64,000 nt of DNA from Quillaja saponaria (taxonomy: Eukaryota; Streptophyta; Magnoliopsida; Fabales; Quillajaceae): the NCBI GenBank assembly GCA_029379385.1, contig CM055607.1, forward strand, positions 10,044,001 through 10,108,000, written 5' to 3'. The translations under genes and the position numbers were made by a program. Below the pieces are notes generated by a model that was not told where the DNA came from, made no database searches, and saw nothing but the letters and a program-made list of their open reading frames with translations. Positions 37,045-48,315 of this stretch are shown piece after piece; within the stretch, counting starts at the first letter, position 1, and every line of letters starts with the position of its first letter.

Positions 37045-37958
37045 TACTTTTACCCACATCAAATTTATTTATTTAAAAAAAATAAATTTTTAAAAACTTA
37101 ATTGTTCAAACAGTTATTTTTTAATTAAAATAATTAACATGTAATTATCTAAAAAATATAACAAAATCATCTGAAAATACAAAAAGAAAAAAAAAACTTG
37201 ACATACTGTTAAGAGAATGCATTGAAAAGAATTTTATACCTTTCTCTGAAATAAAATAAAATATTTAAACACGCGGAAAGGTGGTGGTAGTATAATAAAT
37301 CAGATGAGATATATCACCGACACTCATAAACCGGGAATAGAAATTAGGACATAAAACTCAGGTATCTGATTAGCTAGCAGCCTGGCACTATAAACTACGT
37401 GGTAGTTAGAATTATAAATTGTATATATATATATATACATACGTAGTAATAGTCTAAGACAGTATTTTTCTAATAGAGTGATACTGATAGAATGGAATCC
37501 TGTTGATTCTCTCAGCCAATGATATGCAGCCTCTGGGTTGATCTTATCAACTTGGTAAATTCCTTAATTTCCTCAAATAAAAATTATAACTTGCAAGAAC
37601 CTGAGCTTTATAGTTTTATTATAAATAATTCGTTTCCTTGTAGAATCCTAGGCAAGAAAAAGGAACCTTCCTCCAAAACTAGCAACCTTTTGTTGATCAA
37701 TCAAAGAGAAAGATATTATATTCTTTTTTATTCATAAAAAAATAAATTGACGAACCGACCATTGTTCCCATTTGACTTTGGAAATTTTGGCTTTAAATCG
37801 GTTTTCCAAGAAACTGAGAGCTTGGAAACTGCATATGAAACTTCCTAATCAGATTCTCCACAATTTCTATCCCTTTTCTTATAAGCTTGATCGTTTGAGC
37901 AGGTTTTGAAGAAGTCATAGCTTATTGAGGAACCCTTTTACCTATTCAAATTTCATCA

Positions 37959-38989
37959 ATGAACTCCTTTAATGATACAACTCCAGAGAGATATTGTTCT
38001 GTTTCTGAGTCTGAAAAGTCATTTCAGAGTCCCTCTTCCTCTGATGATGGCTTTACCTCCTCCAAAACTGGTAAGCACCAACTATCTATCCCTCTTTTTA
38101 TTGGTTTGATGTTGATGATGCATTAATTTAACTAAACTATATATTATACCAGTTACATAGTGATGGATGTTTTTTTTTTTTTCTTTGTAAAGTGCAGATC
38201 AAGGGGATTCAAAGATTGGACAAAAAGAATTTGGGAGGAAAAGTAGCTCTCTTGCACATAGAATTCATGAACATGGTAATTATATAATTTATATCAACCA
38301 TGACTTATTTTGTTTGACACCTCCCTTTTATAAGATATTATTGGGCATCATCTAAAAGATTATATAGAATTTATGGCTAATTATCTATGTTAGAGTAATA
38401 AACTTACTATGTGTTTTGTGTGGAATTGCAGTAAAATTGGGTCCCAAATTCTCTGAGACTGTGAAGAGTAAGTTGAGTTTAGGGGCAAAAATCATTCAAG
38501 AAGGTGGCAGAGAAAATGTTTTCAAGCAAATTTTTGGAATGAACGAAGGGGAGGAAATGTTAAAAGCCTCACAGTGCTATTTATATACCACAGATGGTCC
38601 TATTGCAGGCCTCCTTTTTATCTCTACAGAAAAGGTTGCTTTTTGCAGTGAAAGGTCTATGACTTTCTCTTCTCCAACAGGTGATCAATCGGTTAAAACA
38701 CCTTATAAGGTAAATTAACTTGGTGTTCAATTAATTGTAGCCAAACTTAAATTAACATCAAAGCTCATTTTCTAATATTTAATATGCCTTTGTGTTATTT
38801 TTGCAGGTTCTGATACCAATAGGGAAGATAAAAGCAGTTCAAGAAAGCCAGAATGAGAACAAGCCAGCAGAGAAGTACATAGAGATAGTGACTGAAGATG
38901 ATTTTGAGTTTTGGTTTATGGGGTTTTTAAGATATGAGAAAGCTTTCAGGAATCTTCAAAAGGCTATGTCTATGGCCAATTCACATTAG
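37959..38989 (+). CDS. GEM-like protein (GRAM domain)
   Basis: Four exons: 37959-38070, 38198-38275, 38432-38709 and 38807-38989. They total 651 nt, giving 216 residues, normal for small GEM-like proteins. Exon 2 gives the family stretch AHRIHEH; exon 3 gives VKLGPKFSETVKSKLSLGAK and the GRAM core (FKQIFGMNEGEEMLKASQCY, then GLLFISTEKVAFCSER); exon 4 gives VLIPIGKIKAV and the C-terminal FWFMGFLRYEKAFRNLQKA. Introns 1 and 2 are phase 1, intron 3 phase 0. GRAM domains bind membrane lipids; the GEM/FIP1 relatives are linked to ABA response and cell-fate control, so the role here is inference. The N-terminus is Ser-rich (SEKSFQSPSSSDD). No defects are visible. A rearranged relative lies at 60 kb. 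Confidence 0.92.
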
Positions 38990-39849
38990 GAAATTAATGA
39001 AAATTAATAATTCAAGTTGAAGAATTGTTGTTATAGACATTTATAGGTGTTTGGCTACAGATAAAGTTTTGTAGTGAAATTACAACTATGGCAGTATTTA
39101 CTAGCAATTGTTATCTGTCAGTAAAATTCAATCCTAGTGCAAAACATTCCTACATATATAATGGCTTTACGCTTCATTTAGAAAATATGAAAGTGGATGG
39201 GAAAAAAAAAAAAAAAAAGTACTAGTTATATTTATTATTTGAAATCTACAAGAAAATAACATAGATTAATTTTATGAAATTTTTTTGAAATTGAAATCGC
39301 AATATTAAATTTGAGTCGCAATATCCAGAGTTTTATTTGTATGAGTGTCAAAGGGATGAATGAAAGTATAAACAATAAACTCAAAATTACCTAGAGTTAT
39401 ATTACCTTCAGAATATGATATTGTTATATATGGCTAAGTACTTGGTTTCATTTTGATTGATTTTCTGTCAGATTTTAAGAGAATTTATCCCTCACCTTGA
39501 GTTTGAATGAACTCTTTTTAATTATGAATTTTTTTTTTTAAAGTTTAGTAATAAAGGAGAGTTTAATTAATATAACCTAGATTCATTTAAATAACTTATT
39601 ATCAGATTAAATAATATTAAATAAAAAGGTTAGCAAGCTTACGAATTTAGTCTTGAAAAGATTGAACTTGGATTATTTAGTAAAACAAGTTCAAAGTAAA
39701 ACTAAACATTGGTCAATTTAAAAAACAAGTACAGCTTAATTGTGCCCGTCAATTCAATAACTATTCACGAACTAATTATGTTCATTGTCATTCTTAAATT
39801 GGGCTACGTCTTTTATTTTCTGCTATTATTTTGGTAAAGCAAGCCCACA
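38990..39849. other. 3' flank of the GEM-like gene, unit-specific
   Basis: AT-rich sequence including the 3' UTR. I could not match it to the flank of the second GRAM locus. No ORF. Confidence 0.45.
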
Positions 39850-40545
39850 TACTCTGTAATTTAAGGAGCCCAATTACCAGGCTCTACAGCCCATTTACAA
39901 CTTACATTTAACAAAAAGCCCAATTGCATATTCTAATTTATTAATAGATAAGATAAATTTTTTTTTTTTAAACAACATACACTTATTAGGCATTTATACT
40001 TGGACATTTCAAATAAAAAAAAAAAACTCAATTATTACTTAAAGTACTTAAATATTTTTTTATTTTAACTCAAATAAAATATTGTAATAAGCTAAGTTTT
40101 AATTGAAATAAAAAGAAAAAAAATTAATAGATTTAGTTATTTAAGTAACTAAAAATTTATTTTTTTACACAAACAATTTCTATTATTCAAATGCACTATA
40201 AAGGAAAAAAAATAACAACTCATTTAAAATAAAAATAAGAGATTAATAAAATTTTGACAAGCTAATTAGTTTTTAAAAATTAATTACCTAAAAATGTTTA
40301 AATAAATTTCATAATCAACTAAATTGAATTAAGCTGCGTTTGGATCAATTGAATTGAAATTGTAAATCTTTGAATTAGTTAAGACTACAAGATATGAGTT
40401 TGGATCACATAAAAAATTATAGCCAAAATTGTGTTACAAGTATTTGATTGTGGTTATTATCGTATATAAGATTCCAACAATAATTGTTGTCTTAAATTGT
40501 AAAACCAATTTTAAAATTCTAACAAAATTAGAGTTGATTAGGATT
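39850..40545. repeat. Duplicated flank block a, copy 1
   Basis: It matches 57168-57785 in order: the run from AATTTAAGGAG.CCAATTACCAGG through CATTTAACAAAAAG and GACAAGCTAATTA, then GTTTGGATCAATTGAATT. The match stops at about 40545 within a sequence that, in the other copy, continues as a longer DNA-transposon-like segment. The next bases (40553 on) instead match 61611 on. Confidence 0.75.
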
Positions 40546-40552
40546 ATCGATT

Positions 40553-42540
40553 TAAAAGAAAATAATGTTAGTGCATGTGACTGGTATTGTTAACAGTATA
40601 CAATGATTTTATGTATGTAATAGGAATAAAATTATACATTTATGTATACATAAAATTTTTTATTTATTATTTGTCCAAGAAGATATACGTGGAAAAACAT
40701 CTTAGACTAAACAACGTAATTATTTTGTTGCATTTAATAAAACCGGTACTATAAAATTATGTTTGATTAAAATCATAAAGTGAAAATATAAACTATCTCT
40801 TTCACTACCAAAATATTCCTTATTATTTAAGACTGTTGTTAATTTGTTATTGTTATGCTCCCCTTTCCCTTTCGCTTTCTGATTTGTCCCGGCGTCTATC
40901 CAAGCCTCACCAACTTTAAAGCAAAGCAGGCATCACTGGTGAAAATAATTGTCACCTGGGCCCCACAATAATTAAATAGAAAATAAACTTTCATAATAAA
41001 CCGTAAGAAAAACACATGTGTATTGGAGTCAAGCCTTTTCCTTTTGGGGCCGGGGTTAAGTCAAGCCTTCAATAATCAAAGCATATCTCCCTTGTGTAAT
41101 TTAAAACAATTCCATATCTCATTGACTCATTCGATAATAGTTTGTCTGGACCAGTAAACCATCACCTAAAAAGACACACGGTACTCAATCTTACTTATGG
41201 TACGTGAAAGTTAAAGTAGTATAATTATAAAAATCAAAAAATTATTATTTGAGCTGGCTATTATTTGAAGATTTTAGTTTTAAATATTTTTAAAGTAATT
41301 AATTTTTTTTTTATGCAGTTTAAAGCAAGGATCAAAAGATTGTCTCGGTTTCTGAAAAAAAATAAAAAAATACAATCTCGATTGATACGGATGATATTTT
41401 TTGGTTTCTAAAATTACGAGGCATAGGCTGAATTCTATTGGTTGATGGATTTTGTTAGAAAGGAAGAATGAAACTCAACATTTTACTTGTCTAAGGGCAA
41501 ATTTAGTATAACTTTTGGTTGTAAACCATAGTTTGAGATTTTGTTTGAGTTGTTTAACTCATTTTTTGGTATTGTTTGTATGATCCTACAAATTGTGATT
41601 GCAAATTATGATTTGAGATGCTGTTTATTTTTTTGATATGTAAATTGTCAAAACGGACATTCATGGATAATATTATATAATTATTTAAATAGTGAGAAGA
41701 AAATAAATAACAAATTTTAAATTATAGAAAAATGACATCAAGAGCATTTTATTATTATTTTTCAGCCTTTTCTTAGTCATTTCACAAAATTTCTCTCTTG
41801 TTTCTTCTTCTTCTTTTTTTTTTTTTCTCATTTTGATTTGATTATTTTATAAAATCTTTAAAAAATTTATTCAAGAGAATTGATGACAAGGCATTTCCTA
41901 AGTTTTTTTTCTTGACATTATTGACCATCAGACAAAATTTCTAAATCTTAAAAAAGAAAAAAATTACTTTCACAAAATTTATAAGTTTTGTTTCATGATG
42001 GTAAAAAGGGGAAAAAAAAAATGTTAGTTGATGCTCTTCAATATTTATTTTAGGAATTTTCTGAAATAATTAGGTAAATATTAAAAAAATATATAGGTAG
42101 GAGAGATATTTAAAATGTTATGATAATGTGTAAAAAAAAATTGTGTGATATCACCATTTTACAATAACTATACTCAATAATTTTTTATTTAGTTTCTAAA
42201 ATGGTAAAAAAATAATAATAAGTAAAATAACCTCTAAATTAAGATTCTCAAAAAGAATACACGGTGTTTAATATTATTTGTATGCCTTCTATATACACGC
42301 TGTTTAATATAACGAAAATAAGAAAAATGGAAGAGTGACAAGTAATTTTATATTATCTATTATCTAATAAACTATAAAATGTATAAATTTACACCGTCAA
42401 TAAATAAGATTATAATCTATTAGTTTATTCAATTAAAGTTAAGGCAGAGAGTAAAATTTTAAATTTTTTAAGTTTTAGCATAGATGACATGCATTTTATG
42501 TGATTAAAAATATAAATTAGTCGAGATACAAGTAATTAAT
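40553..42540. repeat. Duplicated flank block b, copy 1
   Basis: It matches 61611-63800 in order. Landmarks are AAAAGAAAATAATGTTRGTGC, ACTGGTATTGTT, GCGTCTATCCAA.CCTC, GTCACCTGGGCCCC, CTGGACCAGTAAA, CCTAAAAAGACA, GGATTTTGTTAGAAA, GTGTTTAATATTATT and AGCTATTATCTAATAAA-like ends. The two copies differ by many small indels and by a tandem repeat present only in copy 2. Confidence 0.75.
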
Positions 42541-42560
42541 CCGAACACAATCTGATTACT

Positions 42561-42563
<3 letters not shown>

Positions 42564-42595
<32 letters not shown>
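42564..42595. repeat. (AT)16 microsatellite
   Basis: An uninterrupted run of 16 AT dinucleotides at the distal end of the duplicated flank. Confidence 0.97.
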
Positions 42596-42598
<3 letters not shown>

Positions 42599-42659
42599 AT
42601 TTTAAAGTATTTATTACACTGTCAATGTATTAAAATATTAATAAAATTAATGTTTAGAG

Positions 42660-44160
42660 TAATTACACTCTAGCCCTCCCTTGAGATTTATTGAAACAAC
42701 ATGTTCAAAATGTAGATCAACCAATACTCTCCTCCCTGTGTGGATGAAAAGTTAATGGTGTTATAACATAAGTTTGAAAAAATATTAGAAAGTCCCACTT
42801 TTATCTTAAAACTACCAATAAATCATATTTTTAGTTTTTCTTTTAAATGAGTTCTAAATATTTATTTTTTTCTCTACTTTTATAGGTTTTTTTTTTCCTT
42901 AAGATTCATGCATTATATTAATTTTACATTCTTATTTTAACATATTATTTGTATAAAAAATATATTTGACACATGCATAAATAGAACTAAGTTTGAACAG
43001 TAAATAAAAAACTGATTTTTTTTATTTTATGATATAAACGATAAAAATTAAATATATATGAATTTAAAAGATAAGTTCAACAAATTAAAAAAAGAAAAGA
43101 AAAAAGATAAAAAACTAATGTATATAAATCTACTCGAGTAGTTTGAAAAATAAATAAAATAAAGTTGAATTTGACATCAATATCAGTTTTTTATATTATT
43201 TTAATAATAGCAATACATTATGTGAGCTTTATGATATATTTTTCTAACAAAATGGAATAGATTAAATATATATATATATATTTTTTTTTAAAAGTAATTT
43301 TTGAAAAAATAAAAATAAAATTTATTAGTACCAATAATATCTAATAAGTCTTATCATAATTGTATAAGAAAAATAAGTCCCTTTTAAAATTTTAATTCCA
43401 AATAAGTACCATAAACTTTTTTTTTTTTTACCACTTTGACCTATTGAATTTATTAATTTTATTTTAATTAAGTAGAATTAAAATAAATATATAAATTTTA
43501 AAAATTAGTAAATTTTTAGATATAATAAAAAATATAAATTTTATGAGTAAATTTATATGACTATACTATCTAATTTTTTTAAGTGCTTGAACTTATCTCT
43601 TAAATTTATATATTTTATGTTCATGTCATAAAAATTAAAGAAAAACTTCTTCATTTTATTAAGTAATCAAAATTAATTCTACTTATACATGTTCAAGTAT
43701 GTTTTTTATTAAAAATATTTTGTTAATTTTTTTAAAAAATAATGTTAACACGTATCAATATTAAGAAAAAAATTAAAAAAGTAGAGGAAAATTTAAAAAA
43801 AAATGTAAATATTACGACTCATTTGAAAAGAATAAAGAAAAAATAATTTTTTTTTGTATTTTTCAAGAAAAAAAATTAAAATTTGTAAATATTTTTTCAA
43901 ATTATCTTGTAATACTTTTAACTTTTTATTATTATTTTAAGAAGTAAAATATTAATTTCTTAAATTTTATACCATAGTATTATTTCATTAAAATTTACTT
44001 TAATCCTTAGATGAATTATCTAATTATCTTGATGAATTCCCGTGTGTCATGTTGCACCTTCACCTATGGTAAATATCACTCAAATACAGAGTTAGAGTCG
44101 TTGTGACTATGATATTAAATGTTCCACGTCATATATTTGTGCACGAGTTTGTTCTTGCAA
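42660..44160. other. AT-rich gene-free DNA
   Basis: 1.5 kb of very AT-rich sequence with poly-A/T runs and short (AT)n tracts. No ORF and no recognised repeat. Confidence 0.5.
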
Positions 44161-44943
44161 ATAGTAATGTAACCTTGCTAAGCGAGTAGAGCAAGAAAGG
44201 AAGACTAACCTTTGTAATGTCCAAATTACTCGGTACATGCTCGGTGTGGGACTTGCTAAGCGAGTAGAGCAAGAAAGGAAGACTAACCCTACCGTGACAA
44301 GCGGCTAGCGGCTAAACGGCTTGGCACTCACATGCCTGGCTTTAAACAAATAACTGAATAAGTGCGCAACTCAACTACTAAAGAAGTTTCCAACTGGTCC
44401 GGCACTCGGTACTCGGAGGAGTAAAGTAGAAAAATTCCTACTCGATTATCATCACAACTCTTTCCAACGCTAAACTTCTTCAGAAATCCTTCGACAGAGA
44501 CAGCTTCCGGCTACCACATTGGCATCCACCCCTCAAATGGTCAACCAAAGACATAGGCCTCCATGTTGGGCTCGAGAATTCTGCAACGTCAGGAGACCGG
44601 TAGCAAGGTATACAAGGTCCTTATTCCCTCATGTTACTCCAAACATATGGAAATTTGATGACCAGAAACCCACTCGATTACATGGTTGCCTATATGTTTT
44701 ACTTATGGGTCACTGAGTTCGCAAATCTTAGCCTTTTGTGATTCCAGGTAGGTACACGGGAAAATAAATCTCAATTCATGAAAGGTTTGGCACACTGGCC
44801 CTGACATAGCACATGTTCACCGAAATGCCGTGGAGAAAAGCATTGTGGGTTTAACAAGGTTTGGGACGTTGGCCCTGGCACAGGCACAGGCACAGGCGCA
44901 GGCATAGCACATGTTCGCCGAAATGCCAAGGAGAAAGCATTGT
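44161..44943. repeat. Unidentified repeat-like segment of higher GC, with internal direct repeats
   Basis: The base composition changes sharply at about 44160, from very AT-rich to near-balanced. A perfect 37-bp direct repeat lies at 44174-44210 and 44252-44288 (begins CTTGCTAAGCGAG). A second direct repeat of about 75-90 bp lies at 44781-44853 and 44856-44948 (both hold CATAGCACATGTTC and end GCATTGTGGGTTT); its second unit also carries a small CACAGG hexamer run. It looks like part of another transposable element into which the gypsy element jumped. I found no protein or LTR pair to name it. Confidence 0.5.
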
Positions 44944-44948
44944 GGGTT

Positions 44949-45347
44949 TTAATGTTAGATTTGTCCGAGCTGATGACCTGGCGAGGCGGTCTCCTCAATG
45001 GGTTCCACTTGCCCGAACTGGAGACTTAGTACTTGTCCGAGCTGGTGACCGGGCGACCTGGCGTTCTCGAGCCCTGCAAAATAGAGGACGGGAGTCGAGT
45101 CTGGGGTGAACTCCCAAGATCCTCTGATAGATAAGTCAGAAAGAGGAAGAGCTCGGTAAATGGTAATAATAGGGCTGGTAACTAAACTTTTACCTTTTGT
45201 ATCTCTTCCCCTCTTCAGGAAAAAGAAAAGTATATATAGAGCAGACGAGCTTGTGCACGGGTCACCGGAACTGTTCAAGTATGCAAGTGAATAGGCAACC
45301 GCCACGTGGCACGCTCCCATTGGTTGTCATTATACTATATTAACACT
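44949..45347 (-). repeat. 3' LTR of the gypsy element
   Basis: Left LTR, 399 bp, near-identical to 53571-53970. It contains TATATATAGAGCAGAC and CCGCCACGTGGCACGCTCCC. Its outer end abuts the target duplicate GGGTT. Confidence 0.9.
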
Positions 45348-45832
45348 AGTCCCATGAAAAAAGGACCCGATCAACACGTCCCAGGACGACCGGAACGCAT
45401 ACTAAGGTCGCGCATCGGGTTTGAACTTTAGCTAGCTTGTGTAATGACAAGAAGTCCAGGCGATCAAGTCATCGCCCTCCACGTGGAGATTCGAGGCAAA
45501 TCAAGCGGGTTTTTCTGGTACTTTCGGACCCCATTCGGTCGTCCCATAATTTTTTAGATACCGGGTCGGGAATTAAGCTGTAATTGGACGAAATCGCGGT
45601 AGGCAAGTGCGGATTGCAGGCACGGAGGGCGAGGTAGGATTTCGGGGTTTATAAAAGGCTCCATAAACCCCACATTTGTGCCCCACTAAGAGATTTTTGT
45701 AGCGAAGCTCTATTAATTTGCGTCCATCAAGCCCGACTACTAGGAAAATTAGACTTTCTGCACGCCTTCCTTATCTGCTAGGTACGAACCTCTAAACTTG
45801 AACTCTTCATCCGTTCGTTTTACACAGTTAAA

Positions 45833-48180
45833 ATGTCTAGTGAGGATGGTACTGCATCTGCCCCGCCCTTCACCACATCAAGCGACCTTTGGCAGATGGC
45901 ACCATAATGCCAGTGGGCGAGGAGCCTAGATATCGTCTGGGGAAGGGTAAGGTTCTTCCGCCTTCCCTAGCTTATCACCCGTCCACGTCCTCCAACTCAG
46001 AAAATACCAAGCCTGGAAGTTTCGAGGATGAGGATGAGGCCACTACTCTGGCTCCTTTCTCGCCCGAACAGGACGACGACGAAGAATCAAAAGATGACTC
46101 GGCGACCTTCTAGCCTCAAACTAACGTCACCGCTGTAGGCACCATTGAGAATGTTATAAGTGACCAAAGGTTGGAGCTGGTGCGCAGGCGGTACTTTGAA
46201 CCAGTGGGGGCCAAAATTTACAAGGTCGGTCTTTATGGAGATCGCCCTCATCACTCTAGCCCAAACACCTTCTGTTTCTATGAGGACTGCCTGAAGACCG
46301 AGGTTCGCTATCCTTTCCACCTTTTCATTGTCAAAATGTTGAACGCCCTTGGTATTTGTCCAGCTCAGATTACTCCTAATGGATGACGATTTCTAATAAT
46401 ATTCGTTGGCGTCTGTCACACCTTGCAGATTTGCCTGTCCTTGACTATGTTCAGAAATCTTCATCAAATTAAGAACAAGTCAGGGGGGTGGATATACTTT
46501 TCTGCCAGGTTCGACTTGTACCGAGGACATCCCGACAATAACAAAGAGTGGAAACCTTGGTACTTCTTCGTTGAGGCTCCTAGCCCCACGGGTTTGTTGT
46601 AACAGTGGGGGGTTTTACGAACATGGAAGCCTACGAAAACTCCTAAGATGAATCGGGTGCAAAGGAAGAAGTACTATAAAATTCTTGCGTACCAGAAGTT
46701 TCAAACGAGCGGGTTTCTGGACACAACATTTTTTACTTCTGGTCCGATCTTGGCGAGGATGGGTTTATCCTTGCTGGATTTTGGTTCGCACCGCCCAACG
46801 TCGTGTTATTAACGATATTGTTGATTAGTCTTTTATTGTTGCTGATCGACTAATTTCTTGCTTTGTAGATATGGGTCTAACATAGGAACAGGAGGCCGCC
46901 GATGTCAGGGCAGTGACCAGGCGCCGTCTTGAGGCCCTGAAAGAGAGAGCTGCTCAGGCTTCGAACAAAGGAAAGAGGCCGATGAAAGAGAGTGGGAGAG
47001 TTTCCAAAAGGTCAAAACCCAGCTCGGCCTCCCTTAGAGACACGGCCGAAGTGTCCTCTGTTCGAAGGGCCCAGGAAGAGCCCTGGGCAAAGGTGATCGA
47101 GGGCGTGCTTCCCTTGGCAACAATCTCTGCGGACGACCGCCAAAGGACCTCACCTCATGGAAAATCTAGTTGCCGGCAAAATAGGGCAAGGGTGGAGCCA
47201 TCCTTGAGGGAGCGAACAGGACCATACGACTTTTCGCTGGCCAAGGTTCCAGCGCACATCTTCCTGGGCGTCCCAAAGGATGCCTACATCAGCGATATCC
47301 CCAGTGCGGCCTATGCCATAGCGAGAGGGAGCACCTTGCCCGCGGACGCGGCAATGATAGACGATCTCCCTCTAAAGAGCGCTTTTATTACAGGGCTGTC
47401 CGCTGGCGTGCAAGTATGGACGACCTTTATCACTTGTGAATTTTTGAATTTTTGTATAGCAGCACGTAGAATGTTTGCATAATGATATTGACGTGACCTT
47501 GTTGGTCGCAGTCCCTCCAATACCAGGCGTCCTTGTACACGAAATTGAAGAAAGCCCAAGAGGATGCCGAATACTCAATGGAGAAACTGCTCGGCACTGT
47601 TCAAGAAAATGAAAACTTAAAGGCCCAGCTAATACAAGCAGAGAAGGCCGAGGCTGAAGGGCGATCTACTTCTGAACATTTCGAGTCACTGCAGGCCGAA
47701 GTCCTGCGTTTGGGGGCCGAGGTAGAAGGGTGGCTCGAGAAGTGCCGTGAGCAAAACGAGGTCACAGATCACCTAAGAGAAGAGGTTGAAAAGTGCCGAG
47801 CTGTTGAGTTTGAGGCGGCTAAATTAAGGGTAGAGAAGGACGGTAAGATCGCCTGGCTGAGGGCCGAATTGGAGGCCTACAAAGGGAAGGACGATGAGAT
47901 CGCCAGGACTGAGGGCCAACTTGGAGGCGTCCAAGGACAAGGAAGATGAAATCGCCAAGCTGAGGGCTGAAGTGGAGGCATCCAAAGAGGAGGCCCGGAC
48001 AGTTGTGGAAAACTTCAAGAATTCTAATGACTGTCGAAATATGATCTATGATCATGGCAGTCGTCTATACGCGAATGGGTGGGTCGGCTGTCGGTCCTTG
48101 CTAAATGAGTATAACCCCTATTTGGATATTTCTCAGGTGAACCTCAACCGCACCAGGGGTTTTGCGATCTTGGGACTCTG
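45833..48180 (+). pseudogene. Antisense extra ORF of the gypsy element (decayed)
   Basis: Plus-strand coding, opposite to gag-pol. It starts at ATG 45833 and has stops soon after. Pieces include an acidic Ser/Glu segment (45889-46113), a folded region (ELVRRRYFEPVGAKIYKVGL, then YPFHLFIVKMLNALGICPAQ, about 46160-46386), a basic hinge (46913-47000) and a long Glu/Lys-rich coiled coil (47533-47990; repeated LRAE and EA.KDKEDEIAKL units). This arrangement matches proteins often annotated as putative gypsy-type transposon protein and encoded antisense in Tat-lineage elements. Its function is unknown; at least four frame breaks make it inactive here. Confidence 0.7.
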
Positions 48181-48315
48181 AAAAAAAAATCCTTGTCGCC
48201 TGAAAAAGGGTAGGTCCAGATTTACAACATTGAAATGAACGAAACCAAACGTTCTTCATTAATTTTTACAAGCAGATACAAGGAGATAAATATTTGCAGA
48301 ACAAGACGATCTATA

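Larger units (their letters stand above)
36245..37958. other. Spacer between divergent NRPB12 and GEM-like genes
   Basis: The region holds both promoters. 36245-36480 is the NRPB12 5' UTR/promoter side. From 36540 to 37250 it is AT-rich with poly-A/T runs, a perfect hairpin (36727-36756) and a short tandem repeat (36908-37044). An ORF at 37519-37737 has no recognisable content. Confidence 0.5.
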
